From positions 8,742,001-8,806,000 of the forward strand of contig OX637344.1 in assembly GCA_951799405.1 (NCBI GenBank): a stretch of DNA of 64,000 bases, written 5' to 3'. The translations under genes and the position numbers were made by a program. This DNA is from Agapetus fuscipes. Taxonomy: Eukaryota; Arthropoda; Insecta; Trichoptera; Glossosomatidae. Below are positions 33,457 through 43,767 of this stretch, piece after piece; within the stretch, counting starts at the first letter, position 1, and every line of letters begins with the position of its first letter. The notes under the pieces were generated by a model, which worked only from the letters and a program-made list of their open reading frames with translations, was not told the origin of the DNA and did no database searches.

Positions 33457-34774
33457 AAAGCCTGATATTTTCAATGATGAAAATTTATGTGACTTTACAC
33501 AGAAAAAACTATCTACATGATTGTCACAAGTGCGTTCTTTTATAAAAAACCTTTCTGACGTAAAATACCTCCTTAAAGCCACGCCAGGAGCAATGAAGTG
33601 ATTGTAGGGCTTGGATTTTTACCTCTGCCGCGGCCCATTCTTCATACAGGGTGAGATTGAGGGGAAAAGAACTCAGGAACGCCGAAAGATGGCTGAAAAT
33701 CCTGCGTCAATGATTCAACAAGTCCCTGTTTCGTGCTGCAGCATTCAATATCAAAATAGCTATGTCGATCGCAAATTTTCGATATAAGTGTCTAACGTCT
33801 AAAATAACGGCTCTTAGCATAGTTAGGAAACGTCAGTAATACACAAGAAGACGAAAAGCAATGAAAAATCATCATGACTCGGTAAAATAATTATTTGAAT
33901 TTTATTATTTTAAGTTTCAACTTTAATCTAAAGGTTTTTTATTGAATTTTACAAAATTAACTGTGTTATCATTTTCTAAGAAGAAATTAAAAATAAGCAG
34001 AAAATATCTTTTTAATGAAAATAAATACCAAGAAATTTTATTTTGTTTTCATCAAAAACCTAAATTAAAGAATAATGTTGCTGATATCATTTTTAATTGA
34101 GAACTTAAAAATACTGTCCGTTCAGCGAATAAAATTCAAATAAAAACATTTCATTACAAATCTCACTCTCATTCGCAGAAATTTCGGCTACTAATGAAAA
34201 TATGAGAATCCAAAAGGCACCACCCTAATGACCGGCATTATTATTAAATTTCATTTTTATTTTCTTCCTCCAAGAAAATTACTTAACCCGCGCTAATGGC
34301 GTTGGAAAAGTTTTTAAAGACTCGCTGATATTTTTTTCCCTGCACCGCATTTTATTTCTATTTTTATTTTCCCCCATGCTGGTGAGTTTTCCACGTCATT
34401 CTCGGTGATAAATTACGGTGAAATTAGTAAGCAATTAGATGCGATGGGAGGCAAATGAAATAAAGGACTCGTCACGGTCGCATGATGTCACTGCTTTTAA
34501 TTAAAATTTGTGGTGAAATGGTGAACGACATGTTGAAATTTTCATCACTTTTGATAGCGATAACCTACATTAAATGTTGATGATTTGGTGACTTAGGCTC
34601 AGTATTTTCAACGTTAGCTTACGTGACTTTAAACTGATAAAAAAAAGCTACCCACACGTTTGACATAAGTGCGTCCTTTTTCATTCAGTATAAAGTCGCT
34701 ATGCTAACGTTGAAAATACTGGGCCTTACTAACTTAACTTTTTATCTAACGATCGACAAGTTCATTTCAGTGCA
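33457..34774. other. No recognisable gene
   Basis: Probably unique intergenic sequence. Inverted words AACGTTAGCTTACGTGACTT (34609) and ATGCTAACGTTGAAAATACT (34700) flank about 80 bases, a possible old fold-back. Confidence 0.35.
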
Positions 34775-35010
34775 CCATTAGCAGCGTCGCTCAGTTGAAG
34801 ACTTAAATTGTAGACTGCTGCTCAGACAACCACTGCAGAACCCTGGATTCACCCTGTGGATCTCCTGTCTCCCTGGTAATGGGAATTCTTTCACTAGATG
34901 TTTTATTGTCTGGTTACTTCCTCCACAGTCACAATCCTGAGAATCTCTCTTGCCCCATTTCCACAATAGGTAGTTGCATCGGCCTTGGTCAGTGCAAATT
35001 TAATTTTGCT
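34775..35010 (-). pseudogene. LINE ORF C-terminus remnant
   Basis: On the minus strand the reading WKWGKRDSQDCDCGGSNQTI then KHLVKEFPL matches the cysteine/histidine motif (W-G, C-x-C-G, Q-T-x-x-H, C-P) found near the C-terminus of many non-LTR retrotransposon ORFs. The usual final Cys has become Phe. Upstream sequence is scrambled between frames. No tail is visible. The LINE family cannot be named. Confidence 0.55.
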
Positions 35011-35186
35011 GGAGTCAATTTTTTCAGAGAGATATTGCCTGGAGCCTTTTCATTGGGTCTTTTATGATCTGTTTCTCATCGAGTCTACGATATTTTCTAT
35101 CTTTTTTTCTAAGCTGTCGGTAGGTCTTAGCTATTTATTGGTGTCTTTTTATGACATAAACGATATGATATTATGTATTTAGTTTG

Positions 35187-35364
35187 TTATTCAAATAAAC
35201 AACACTTTTAACTTTTAAACACTGTTTTTAATTTCACAAATATAATATAATTACAAAATTAAATTTTAAATCATACTACTAACGTTTTCGACTATTCAGT
35301 CATCATCGGGTAGGAAAATATATTTTTCTACCTGATGAGAACTGAATAGTCGAAAACGTTAGAA

Positions 35365-35411
<47 letters not shown>

Positions 35412-35535
35412 AAATTATATTACGAGTAATTTGTGAAATTGAAAAAAGTGTTTAAAAGTTAAAAGTGTTGTTTAATTGAATAACAAACCAAAAACATGAA
35501 TTTTCACAGTGTTAATACACAAACCATAAAAAAAT
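35187..35535 (+). mobile_element. Long palindrome with two hammerhead-like cores (family D)
   Basis: Arms over 100 bases long (35187-35310 and 35332-35488) pair: AACAACACTTTTAACTTTTA on the left, TAAAAGTTAAAAGTGTTG on the right. The right core is CTGATGA (35332), ACT-GAAT-AGT, C, GAA, AACGTT, A. The left core, on the minus strand, reads CCGATGA then GACT-GAAT-AGTC-GAA-AACGTT-A with stem I CTAC/GTAG. A TA repeat (35366-35407) expanded in the right arm. It is followed by GAATTTTCACAGTGTTAATA. Confidence 0.78.
35366..35407 (+). repeat. (TA)n microsatellite
   Basis: About 20 TA units inside the right arm of the palindrome, absent from the left arm. Confidence 0.95.
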
Positions 35536-35664
35536 ATTATGTATTTAGCCTTTAAATTGGTGATTTGGGAATCTATTGTAACAAAATATATCTATTGAAC
35601 TTATTAATTACTATAAAAAAATCAGTAATACGAATATCATAGTAAATCGTTGTAGAAAAATCGA

Positions 35665-35830
35665 CAAATCCATAAAATCTGGACACTACACTGGACTTCC
35701 TGAAGGGGTACTGAAATAAAGCAAGCTGGAAAACATGGGTGGCCGTGAGCACATAGATACATTAACAAGGAAGGGTACGATTTTATGACCTTGTAAACGA
35801 GTCTGAGTTTTATTTTTCAAGGGATATTCA
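35665..35830 (+). repeat. Left flanking repeat of the satellite block
   Basis: Contains TCCATAAAATCTGGAC, GGCCGTGAGCACAT, GGGTACGATTTTAT and CCTTGTAAACGAG in an order and spacing matched at 38755-38905. Confidence 0.65.
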
Positions 35831-35959
35831 TCGACACTGATATTCATAATTATTAAGCAACATTCACAGATTTTCATCATACACGTTCACCAAAATCAAG
35901 GCATTATGTTATTAAATAATATTTATATTGGCAAAAATTGTAATACTGACAGATTAATT

Positions 35960-37440
35960 AACCGACATCAACATTTACCGCCATCAACATTTACCGCCAT
36001 CAACATTTACCGCCATCAACATTTACCAAGACCAACGTTTACCGACATCAACATTTACCAAGACCAACGTTTACCGCCATCAACATTTACCAAGACCAAC
36101 GTTTACCGACATCAACATTTACCAAGACCAACGTTTACCGCCATCAACATTTACCAAGACCAACGTTTACCGCCATCAACATTTACCAAGACCAACGTTT
36201 ACCGACATCGACATTTACCAAGACCAACGTTTACCGACATCATCATTTACCAAGACCAACGTTTACCGCCATCAACATTTACCAAGACCAACGTTTACCG
36301 CCATCAACATTTACCAAGACCAACGTTTACCGCCATCAACATTTAAAGACACCAACATTTACCGCCATCAACATTTAACGACACCAAAGTTTACCGACAT
36401 CAACATTTACCAAGACCAACGTTTACCGCCATCAACATTTAACGACACCAACATTTACCGCCATCAACATTTAACGACACCAACGTTTACCGACATCAAC
36501 ATTTACCAAGACCAACGTTTACCGCCATCAACATTTACCAAGACCAACGTTTACCGCCATCAACATTTACCAAGACCAACGTTTACCGACATCAACATTT
36601 ACCAAGACCAACGTTTACCGCCATCAACATTTACCAAGACCAACGTTTACCGCCATCAACATTTACCAAGACCAACGTTTACCGACATCGACATTTACCA
36701 AGACCAACGTTTACCGACATCATCATTTACCAAGACCAACGTTTACCGCCATCAACATTTACCAAGACCAACGTTTACCGCCATCAACATTTACCAAGAC
36801 CAACGTTTACCGCCATCAACATTTAAAGACACCAACATTTACCGCCATCAACATTTAACGACACCAACGTTTACCGACATCAACATTTACCAAGACCAAC
36901 GTTTACCGCCATCAACATTTAACGACACCAACATTTACCGCCATCAACATTTAACGACACCAACGTTTACCGACATCAACATTTACCAAGACCAACGTTT
37001 ACCGCCATCAACATTTACCAAGACCAACGTTTACCGCCATCAACATTTACCAAGACCAACGTTTACCGCCATCAACATTTACCAAGACCAACGTTTACCG
37101 CCATCAACATTTAACGACACCAACATTTACCGACATCAACATTTACCAAGACCAACGTTTACCGCCATCAACATTTACCAAGACCAACGTTTACCGCCAT
37201 CAACATTTAACGACACCAACATTTACCGACATCAACATTTACCGGCATTTACCGGCATCAACATTTACCAGCATCAACATTTACCGATTTCAAAATTTAC
37301 TGGCATTAGTATTTACCGACATTAACATTTACTGGCATCAACATTTACCGGCATCAAAATTTACCGGCATCAACATTTACCGGCATCAACATTTACCGTC
37401 ATCAACATTTACCAGTATCAGCATTTACCGATTTCAAAAT
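35960..37440 (+). repeat. 16-bp satellite with 480-bp higher-order repeat
   Basis: The basic unit is 16 bases, with two alternating versions, ATTTACCAAGACCAAC and GTTTACCGCCATCAAC, plus variants (ACCGACATCAAC, AACGACACCAAC). Positions 36010-36490 and 36490-36970 are near-identical at an offset of exactly 480 bases (30 monomers). A partial third copy runs to about 37090. Edges (35960-36010, 37220-37440) are more diverged (CCGGCATCAAC types), as expected for an array homogenised from its middle. Two consecutive units give a 32-base register, which keeps frames open by chance. Confidence 0.95.
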
Positions 37441-37459
37441 TTACTATTATATTTTACTA

Positions 37460-38471
37460 TTATTATTTATCTGGTTTTATGCCAGGACGAGGTTGTGTGG
37501 ACCAAATCTTTACTCTCAGACAGATTGTTGAAAAACATCTGGCTGTGGGGAGGGTGGTCTACGCAGCCTTCGTGGATCTCGAGAGGGCCTTTGACTCGGT
37601 GGACAGATGTATGTTGTGGAATGTTCTCAGGAAGTACGGTGTGAATGACAGCCTTCTGAATGTGATACGTGCCATCTATGAAAATAGTTCGGCATGTGTA
37701 AGAGTGGATGGGAGATATAGTGACTGGTTTGATGTATATAAGGGAGTGAGGCAAGGCTGCGTGATGAGTCCATGGTTGTTTAATATAATCATGGACAGTT
37801 GCATAAAAGAAGCTGGAATATCAGAGAGCGGAGTGAAAGTGGGTGAGACAAGAGTTGGAGTACTTCTTTATGCTGATGATGCTATAGTTTTAGCTGACTC
37901 GGCGGAGGAACTCCAAGCGATGTTAACCAAACTGAATGATGCGTTTTGTAAAAATAGCTTGAAAGTGAATGCGAATAAGACAAAAATATTAGTTTTTGAC
38001 AGGAATGAAGTATGTGAGGAACTTACAGTTAATTTGAATGGAAAAAAAGTTGAAGTAGTGAATGAGTTTGACTATTTAGGAAGAAAGTTTGAGGCAAATG
38101 GTAAGATGACGAAGGAATTAGAGAAGCGTGCCAGCAAAGGAAGATGCGTGATGGGAGCGTTTGGTAGAATAGCGAAGAATAAAAGGATACCAAAGAAAAT
38201 GAAAATGGCGGTACACAATTGTATATTCCTGCCGACCCTGATGTTAATAAGAAGATTTCTTCGACCTAGAAAAGAATGGATTGATCAGATAAGTGAGATT
38301 GCGAATGAATGGAATTTACAGAGTGGAAACAAGAGAAGAGCATGCATGAAAAGAGTGATGAAATTAGATGAGATGAAAGAAGTATGCAGGGACAGAGTCA
38401 AGTGGAGGCACTTGTGTGGAGGTACTGGCCACCCCTAGAGGAATGGCGGCAGGATACAAGACAAGACAAGA
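37460..38471 (+). mobile_element. RTE-type LINE inserted in the 16-bp satellite, short 3' end
   Basis: This 5'-truncated LINE splits the satellite array: repeat sequence stops near 37440 and resumes at 38472 with TGGCATTAGTATTTACC. The sequence just left of the insertion (CAAAATTTAC) matches what precedes that motif in the uninterrupted array at about 37290-37315. Unlike the family-C-bearing copies, it ends within about 35 bases of its stop in ACAAG repeats. It is therefore a second 3'-end type of the same LINE group. About 25 AT-rich bases of unclear origin lie at the 5' junction. Confidence 0.84.
37479..38438 (+). CDS. RTE-type reverse transcriptase, 5'-truncated, internal deletion
   Basis: The open frame encodes MPGRGCVDQIFTLRQI, VYAAFVDLERAFDSVDR (first catalytic Asp), YKGVRQGCVMSPWLFNII, GVLLYADDAIVLADS (YADD), LKVNANKTKILVF and FDYLGRKFEANGKMT. 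After ILFPTLM-like FLPTLM it jumps to RRFLRPRKEWIDQIS. About 75 residues present in the related copy at 29816-30598 (from YGSEAW through RWFGHMER) are missing in frame. The end (MKRVMKLDEMKEVCRDR, GTGHP) matches the fragment at 3036-3290. The first Met is not a true initiator, because the frame is truncated just before it. Confidence 0.85.
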   Translation: MPGRGCVDQIFTLRQIVEKHLAVGRVVYAAFVDLERAFDSVDRCMLWNVLRKYGVNDSLLNVIRAIYENSSACVRVDGRYSDWFDVYKGVRQGCVMSPWLFNIIMDSCIKEAGISESGVKVGETRVGVLLYADDAIVLADSAEELQAMLTKLNDAFCKNSLKVNANKTKILVFDRNEVCEELTVNLNGKKVEVVNEFDYLGRKFEANGKMTKELEKRASKGRCVMGAFGRIAKNKRIPKKMKMAVHNCIFLPTLMLIRRFLRPRKEWIDQISEIANEWNLQSGNKRRACMKRVMKLDEMKEVCRDRVKWRHLCGGTGHP

Positions 38472-38640
38472 CTGGCATTAGTATTTACCGATATTAACAT
38501 TTACTGGCATCAACATTTACCGGCATCAACATTTACCGACATCAATATTCACCGACATCAGCACTTACCAACATCACTATTTTACTCATTTCAACAAGCA
38601 CCACAACGGTTATTCACCGAGATTAAACTTTTACTGATGT
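38472..38640 (+). repeat. Right-hand remainder of the 16-bp satellite
   Basis: The array resumes after the LINE insertion with diverged units (TGGCATTAGTATTTACC, ACATCAATATTCACC) and fades into unique sequence near 38640. Confidence 0.85.
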
Positions 38641-38754
38641 CAGTGTCAGTCATATTCACCAGCATTAACCTCAGCATATAAAACATACAAAGAAAAACGA
38701 CAGATAGATACTTTATTTTTTCACTTTTCAAATCCCTTTGTACAATAAAGTGAT

Positions 38755-38905
38755 CTCAGAGTCCATAAAATCTGGACCTGGCGGAGGCAAGCCGGAAAAA
38801 ATGTTCTCGATCCGGAAAACTTAAACGACTGGCCGTGAACCCATTAGGTACATTAGCTAGAAAGGGTACCATAATACCACCCTTGTAGAGGGGACCGCGA
38901 GACCG
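38755..38905 (+). repeat. Right flanking repeat of the satellite block
   Basis: Direct-orientation partner of 35665-35830: TCCATAAAATCTGGAC, GGCCGTGAACCCAT, GGGTACCATAATA and CCCTTGTAGAGGG. It contains an extra GAGGCAAGCCGGAAAA segment that aligns with GCAAGCTGGAAAAC on the left. Confidence 0.65.
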
Positions 38906-39105
38906 TCTTTTTGTGTGGAATTAAGACGTGTTTTCGGCAGGTAAAAAATGGATCGACTTTACGATGGGCTGGTATTACTTACAAGAAAGGGTATAATGGA
39001 CCATCCAAGGGGGAGTTCTTAAAAGGCAAAGGTAGCCGAGATGAAAAGAAAAAAGTTTCATATTTACGTCATGGTGTATTTACACGAGGATACATTTATT
39101 TAACA
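38906..39105. other. No recognisable feature
   Basis: Short unassigned stretch right of the satellite-flanking repeat. Confidence 0.35.
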
Positions 39106-39347
39106 TTTATTTCATGTATTTTTTGATACTTTTTTTTTAAAACAAGGTTCGGTCGATGGCTCAGATAGTCGTATCGATAGTATGTGAAATACAAATATAA
39201 AGTAAAGTTAAAAGGATAGTCTGATCGATAGCTTGTTAAATATAAATAACAAACATAAATAAATACATTAAATATAAAAAAAACATTTATTTCTTACATT
39301 TTTTGATATATATTTTTTTAAATATGGTTTGGTCGATAGCTTAGATA
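39106..39347 (+). repeat. Tandem duplication of a SINE B head with AT-rich spacer
   Basis: ACATTTATTTC then GGTCGATGGCTCAGATAGTC at 39106-39180 recurs as ACATTTATTTC then GGTCGATAGCTTAGATAGTC at 39286-39347, offset about 180. A third tRNA-like word (CTGATCGATAGCTTG) lies at 39219. Confidence 0.7.
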
Positions 39348-39672
39348 GTCAGATCGATAGCTCAGTTAGTAGAGTGCTTGCACTCCATGCGAGAGCTCGG
39401 GTTCGAATCCCACCAAGGGTATCAGAAATGATTTGCGTCACGGTGTTTATTTCAAACCCAAAATAAAAATAATTATAGTTTGCTCAGCCTTCACAAGAAT
39501 GACTACTAGTTCCATCGGGAGCTGGGAAACCTCCTATTAAACTGAAGGGGCTGGCATAAGGCCGGTTCCCTTACCTGTAAAAAATAATAAGTGAATTCTC
39601 CACCTGCGAAACCTTCCGGGAGAACACTGCAAAAAGTTACACTATATGCTTAGCTTAGTTGCGATGCGTAGT
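39348..39672 (+). repeat. SINE B, full length
   Basis: TCAGATCGATAGCTCAGTTA head, perfect B box (GGTTCGAATCCC), and end AAGTTACACTATATGC and TTAGTTGCG. Confidence 0.88.
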
Positions 39673-40059
39673 CATACGAGTATCAAGTGAGTAAAAATGA
39701 GCATTATCCAAAAAGTAAATACTACAAAGTCAGCTCGTGGGTATTTGATTAAATTTCTGCGCAAAATATAATTAGCGTGCCAAAGTAAACAGAATACAGC
39801 GGGAGCAAATAAAGTAACGGTTCATTAAGACGTGAAATATGTCTACTTTGTCGCATTAATTTTCATTTAAAAGCCATTACTCCTGTGGAGGCTTATTCTT
39901 AACATATTACTCCCGCCATGATGGAGATGGATGCCTCCAAATAATGCACAAATATGAAGAAAGTCGACACACTCAAAATATCCCTCGGCTATGTGACGTC
40001 AATCATAGTAGATAAAAAAAAAATGAGCCAACGTACTCGAAAACACGGCTCACGGCAAA
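39673..40059. other. Intergenic, one short shared word
   Basis: ACTCAAAATATCCCTCGGCT with TATGTGACGTCA (39970-40000) recurs at 41778-41806. No gene. Confidence 0.4.
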
Positions 40060-40235
40060 CCTCCAATGGTACAACTGTTTCAAGGAAAGTCTTCAAAAGT
40101 TGTAGGGGTTTTGTTCATTGGAGGTTTGGATTTTAATTTGTGTGTTCACACCAGCACACCAGCGTAAGTTGCACTTGTCTACTCGTGAGCAAATTGTGGA
40201 ATTTTTAATGTTGATTTATCTTTGCAACATAGATT
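40060..40235 (+). repeat. Family C, degenerate
   Basis: ACAACTGTTTCAAGGAAAGT, AAAAGTTGTAGGGGTTTT, GGAGGTTTGGATTTTAATTT and TTTGCAACATAGATT. Confidence 0.7.
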
Positions 40236-40429
40236 TTAGGTTTTTATTTTTATTTTACATTATTTTAAAACAAACGCCGAATGGACCTACATATTTATTA
40301 TCACTGGTAAATAGGGCAGTCTTCTCAATTGATGTGAGAGTTTCCCGGCTCCTGAGGCGGCTGGTTTTTTATTTTATGTTAAAGTTGAGTAAATCCTTTT
40401 AAAAAAAATTGAAATAAATGCAGAAACGG

Positions 40430-40518
40430 GAAATCAACACTCTTGGTAGGAATCGAAACCCAGTCCTCTGGAATGGAACGAAAGTATTCTATCTATCCGA
40501 GCTATCGACCGGACCCGG
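40430..40518 (-). repeat. SINE B head
   Basis: The plus strand ACACTCTTGGTAGGAATCGA to GAGCTATCGACCGGACCC is the reversed first 85 bases. Confidence 0.8.
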
Positions 40519-40539
40519 TTCATAAAATCAGTTTCGATT

Positions 40540-40640
40540 GAAGTGCACATGAATTGATACTGACAAAATGTGGACGTCACACGGCCGAGTTGCTAGGAAC
40601 AAAGCAAACAAGTATTCTGTTATTGATTGCTATGGACCGT
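40540..40640 (+). repeat. Family G repeat, copy 1
   Basis: ACACGGCCGAGTTGCTAGGA then TTCTGTTATTGATTGCTATG, matched at 44672-44768. Class unknown. Confidence 0.55.
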
Positions 40641-41149
40641 AGTCTCATACATGTGTGACGTTTGCCCCCCGAGAAGAAAGCTCTGAATTAAAAGACAGAG
40701 TCCATTTTAAATACTTTATTTTTTGCTATCGTTGAGTGTATTCAGAGTGTGTATGTAAAATTTAAGCAACCATCTTTGAAATGCACGATACATCTTAAAA
40801 CCATTTTTTAGTCAAGAGGGTGCAATAAAGAAATGAAAATAAATGGGTAATGCTACAAAGAGCAAGGAGAGGAAATTTACATATGAAATAAACTTGTATG
40901 GGGCTGTATCAAGGCATAGTAGACCAGGAAAAAGAGACAAAAAGGAACAAAAATCCGCGTACAATAATTTCCCTTACAAATCAACATTCCTGAAATATTA
41001 TTGTTTGTGATGTTGGTCTTGAATTATTTTGTAGCACACCTTTACCCCGAGTACGCTCCTCTTTATCGCTTAAATAGTAAAATGTATGATGTATACAATA
41101 GCACCCCAAGTGAGTGATTTATTTTTAATACATTTTACTTTTCGATTCC
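40641..41149. other. No recognisable feature
   Basis: AT-rich intergenic sequence. No coding frame. Confidence 0.4.
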
Positions 41150-41412
41150 TTGACTTATAGGTTAGTAATTAGTATGATTCTTTGATTCACTCATACTATA
41201 AATAATGGTTAACTTTGACAATGTCATCTATGTTTCAGGAAAACTTTACAAGAGTTACAGGGTGTATGTTCATTTGAGGTTTGGATATAGATTTTTAAGA
41301 ACACTTGTAGCATTTGTAAGCACAAACTTGCAGGTGTCTGTTTATGAGCATGCATTTAATATGAATTTTAAATGTCAATCTATCTTTGCAACTAAGATTA
41401 TAGATTATTATT
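41150..41412 (+). repeat. Family C, full length, diverged
   Basis: ATTCCTTGACTTATAGGTTA start, GAGTTACAGGGTGTATGTTC core, and AACTAAGATTATAGATTATT tail. Confidence 0.82.
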
Positions 41413-42071
41413 AAAGTATGTATAACAATGAACTATACAAAAAATTCACTGCTATGCGAATTTTTCCCACTTTGAAAATCTATATCGCCTGTGCTACATT
41501 TCGCGTGGAAAAAAGTCCGTTGTTATATATTAATGACCTCCACATATCATGATAATAGCTACAGCATTCTTATGAAGCGACTCGCTCCCCACTTTGACGG
41601 TAACTTCAACAAATTGCCAAACAGGCCGACTTGAGAAAGAGGGCTTTCAAAGTTTGCTCCTTACAAGAGAATGAAAAATGTTTACAAGTTCTTGTGAAAA
41701 TTTTCAGTATGAAAACAAGATGGTTTCATCATTTTTTGTAAATTGGCTCGTTAAGAGAAAATCAATAGACTTAGCACATTCAAAATATCTATCGGCTATG
41801 TGACGTCACCAATTTAATTATTTAAAAAATGGATTCTCGATAATCAGGAATTATCTTTATTTTACAGCATTATGGACAGTCGGTGACAGTTATTTTAAAT
41901 TCACTGCTGTGGAAGGGGTTTTCAATGTACCTATATAATTATTGGGATGAATGTTCGACCGACTCTCATGTTGTTAGTCCGGCCAATTGACGTCAAGTTT
42001 TTGAGCCTCATTTTAAAAGCACCGAGTCAATTTCCCAACATATTTTTGCATGGCTAAACATGTTTTACATT
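41413..42071. other. No recognisable feature
   Basis: Intergenic, with only the GGCTATGTGACGTCA word shared with 39985. Confidence 0.4.
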
Positions 42072-42312
42072 ATATCATAATCTATAATCTATTGTGCAAA
42101 GATATATTAAAATTAAAAACTCATATCAAATGCATGCCCACAAACAGACACGAGTAAGTTCACGCTTACAAATTAAAATCCCAACCTCAAATCAAGATAA
42201 GCCCTTAAAATTTTGGTGAGCTTCCCTGAAGCAGGGGTGAAATTAGCAAAGTGAACCATTTTTTAAAGTTTGGGTGGTCAGCCTCATACCAGCCTATAAG
42301 TCGAGGAAATCA
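42072..42312 (-). repeat. Family C, full length
   Basis: ATCATAATCTATAATCTATT tail to CAGCCTATAAGTCGAGGAAA head on the plus strand. Confidence 0.83.
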
Positions 42313-42327
42313 ACTAGCTATTTGTCA

Positions 42328-42478
42328 TTTTTTTTTACTGATTAATTATTTATTTATTATTACTCCTGTTAACCCAAGGTCAAAGTTGACGTCAAAAGTT
42401 CCAGATAGGGTTGAACCCGTGTTGTTTGTTTTATAAACATACAAGAAGACTAACACCGTAACAGCGCTCGGTTGAAGC
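42328..42478 (-). repeat. SINE F
   Basis: ACTCCTGTTAACCCAAGGTC and GGGTTGAACCCGTG (reversed B box), ending ACAGCGCTCGGTTGAAGC (reversed head). Confidence 0.7.
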
Positions 42479-42574
42479 TCAAAATTTGAAATTAAAGAAA
42501 TTATAAAACTGAATCATTCATGAAGATTGTATTTAAGTGTTTTTGTCCAGTTTCAACTTTTTGTTTTAATTGAA

Positions 42575-42746
42575 GGTCGGCAAGAGTTGCCGAGCTTATG
42601 TCCATTTGAGATCGGGTTTTTATATTGTAGGTCTACATGCGGCATGTGTGAGCGCAAAATTATGCGTGTCTGCTTGTGGGAATGCATTTAATATGAATCT
42701 CAAATGATACATATCTTTGCAGCTTAGATTTAGATTTAGATTTAGA
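42575..42746 (+). repeat. Family C, head-truncated, with (TTTAGA)n tail
   Basis: AAGGTCGGCAAGAGTTGCCG start. The tail AGATTTAGATTTAGATTTAG is a six-base variant of the usual repeat. Confidence 0.83.
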
Positions 42747-43336
42747 AGGGCTAAAAATTTAATACCTCCTCGATTGAATCAACATAATCTTTAGTTCAGA
42801 ACTTTTTTTCGGTGAGCTAATGTATGGGACTACCCTTATCCTTAGCAAGTAATAACAAATTACTCTATGTCGATACACATGCGGAGATATTTAATGAAAT
42901 TGAAACATTTGAATTAATTTACCTTTGAAAAAAACTCTTTAACAGCTGCATCTTACAACACTTTTCTGATCTTCTTAACCTTTAATGAAAAAAAACTGTC
43001 CCCCTACAAGATGCGATATGTTACGTGTGTGTTCCGAATTTCTTGAAGAAATAAGGGAAGAAAGGTTGGAATAGGGGAAAGATAGGAGATGCGGATAAAA
43101 AGATAACGGGAGAAACTTCAAACAAGCGCAATCCCGCATAGCCGAGGTATCTATATACGAGTACAAGTACTGGGATGCGCAAGTTCTCAGTCCGCTACTG
43201 CAATAATAAAATGAACGCGTGCTGTTATCATGGTAGGATGAAGAAAGAAAGAAGTGAGAACCTGTAACGTTCTTTTTTCATGTGTAAGATTATAGAGATT
43301 TTTTTAATGGCAATAATATCAAAACGCCCGTAGTCC
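42747..43336. other. No recognisable feature
   Basis: Intergenic, no family member recognised. Confidence 0.4.
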
Positions 43337-43394
43337 GGTCGATAGCTCAGTTGGTAGAGTGCTTGCATTCCACGGCGAGAGCTCGGATTCAGTT
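43337..43394 (+). repeat. SINE B head only
   Basis: GTCCGGTCGATAGCTCAGTT to CGAGAGCTCGGATTCAG. It faces the inverted full copy at 43462. Confidence 0.82.
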
Positions 43395-43461
43395 ATTTTC
43401 AATACTCATTTAAAATATAAACAAACTTTTGTTGAAGGGAGAATCCATGTAAAGCACAATA

Positions 43462-43767
43462 ACTAATATACACATATCGTGTCACTTCTTGTCGAGCTCT
43501 CCCCGAAAGAGTAACATGTAGCTAGTATACCTATTTATTTTACAGATAAATTATACGTCAACTACTTCAGTTGAAGTGGAATGTCCCAGCTCTCAAGGTT
43601 GCTGGTACTTATTTCTTGTGAAGACTCAATAAATTTTGCCAGTATTTTAATTTCGGTTTGAAATAAACACCGAAAAAGTTAATAATTTCTGACACCCTTG
43701 ATGGGATTCGAACCCGGACTCTGGGCATGGAATGCAAACACTCTATCAACTGAGCTATTGACCGGCC
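43462..43767 (-). repeat. SINE B, full length
   Basis: The plus strand ends CAACTGAGCTATTGACCGGC. The B box reads GGATTCGAACCC. Confidence 0.87.

Noticed and set aside
35906..36346. A 146-codon open frame with a regular 32-residue periodicity
   Set aside because: It is the 16-bp satellite read in one frame. Openness follows from the repeat unit lacking stops, and the frame ends as soon as the array changes.
35960..37440. Possible CRISPR array
   Set aside because: Units are contiguous 16-mers with no unique spacers, and the DNA is animal.
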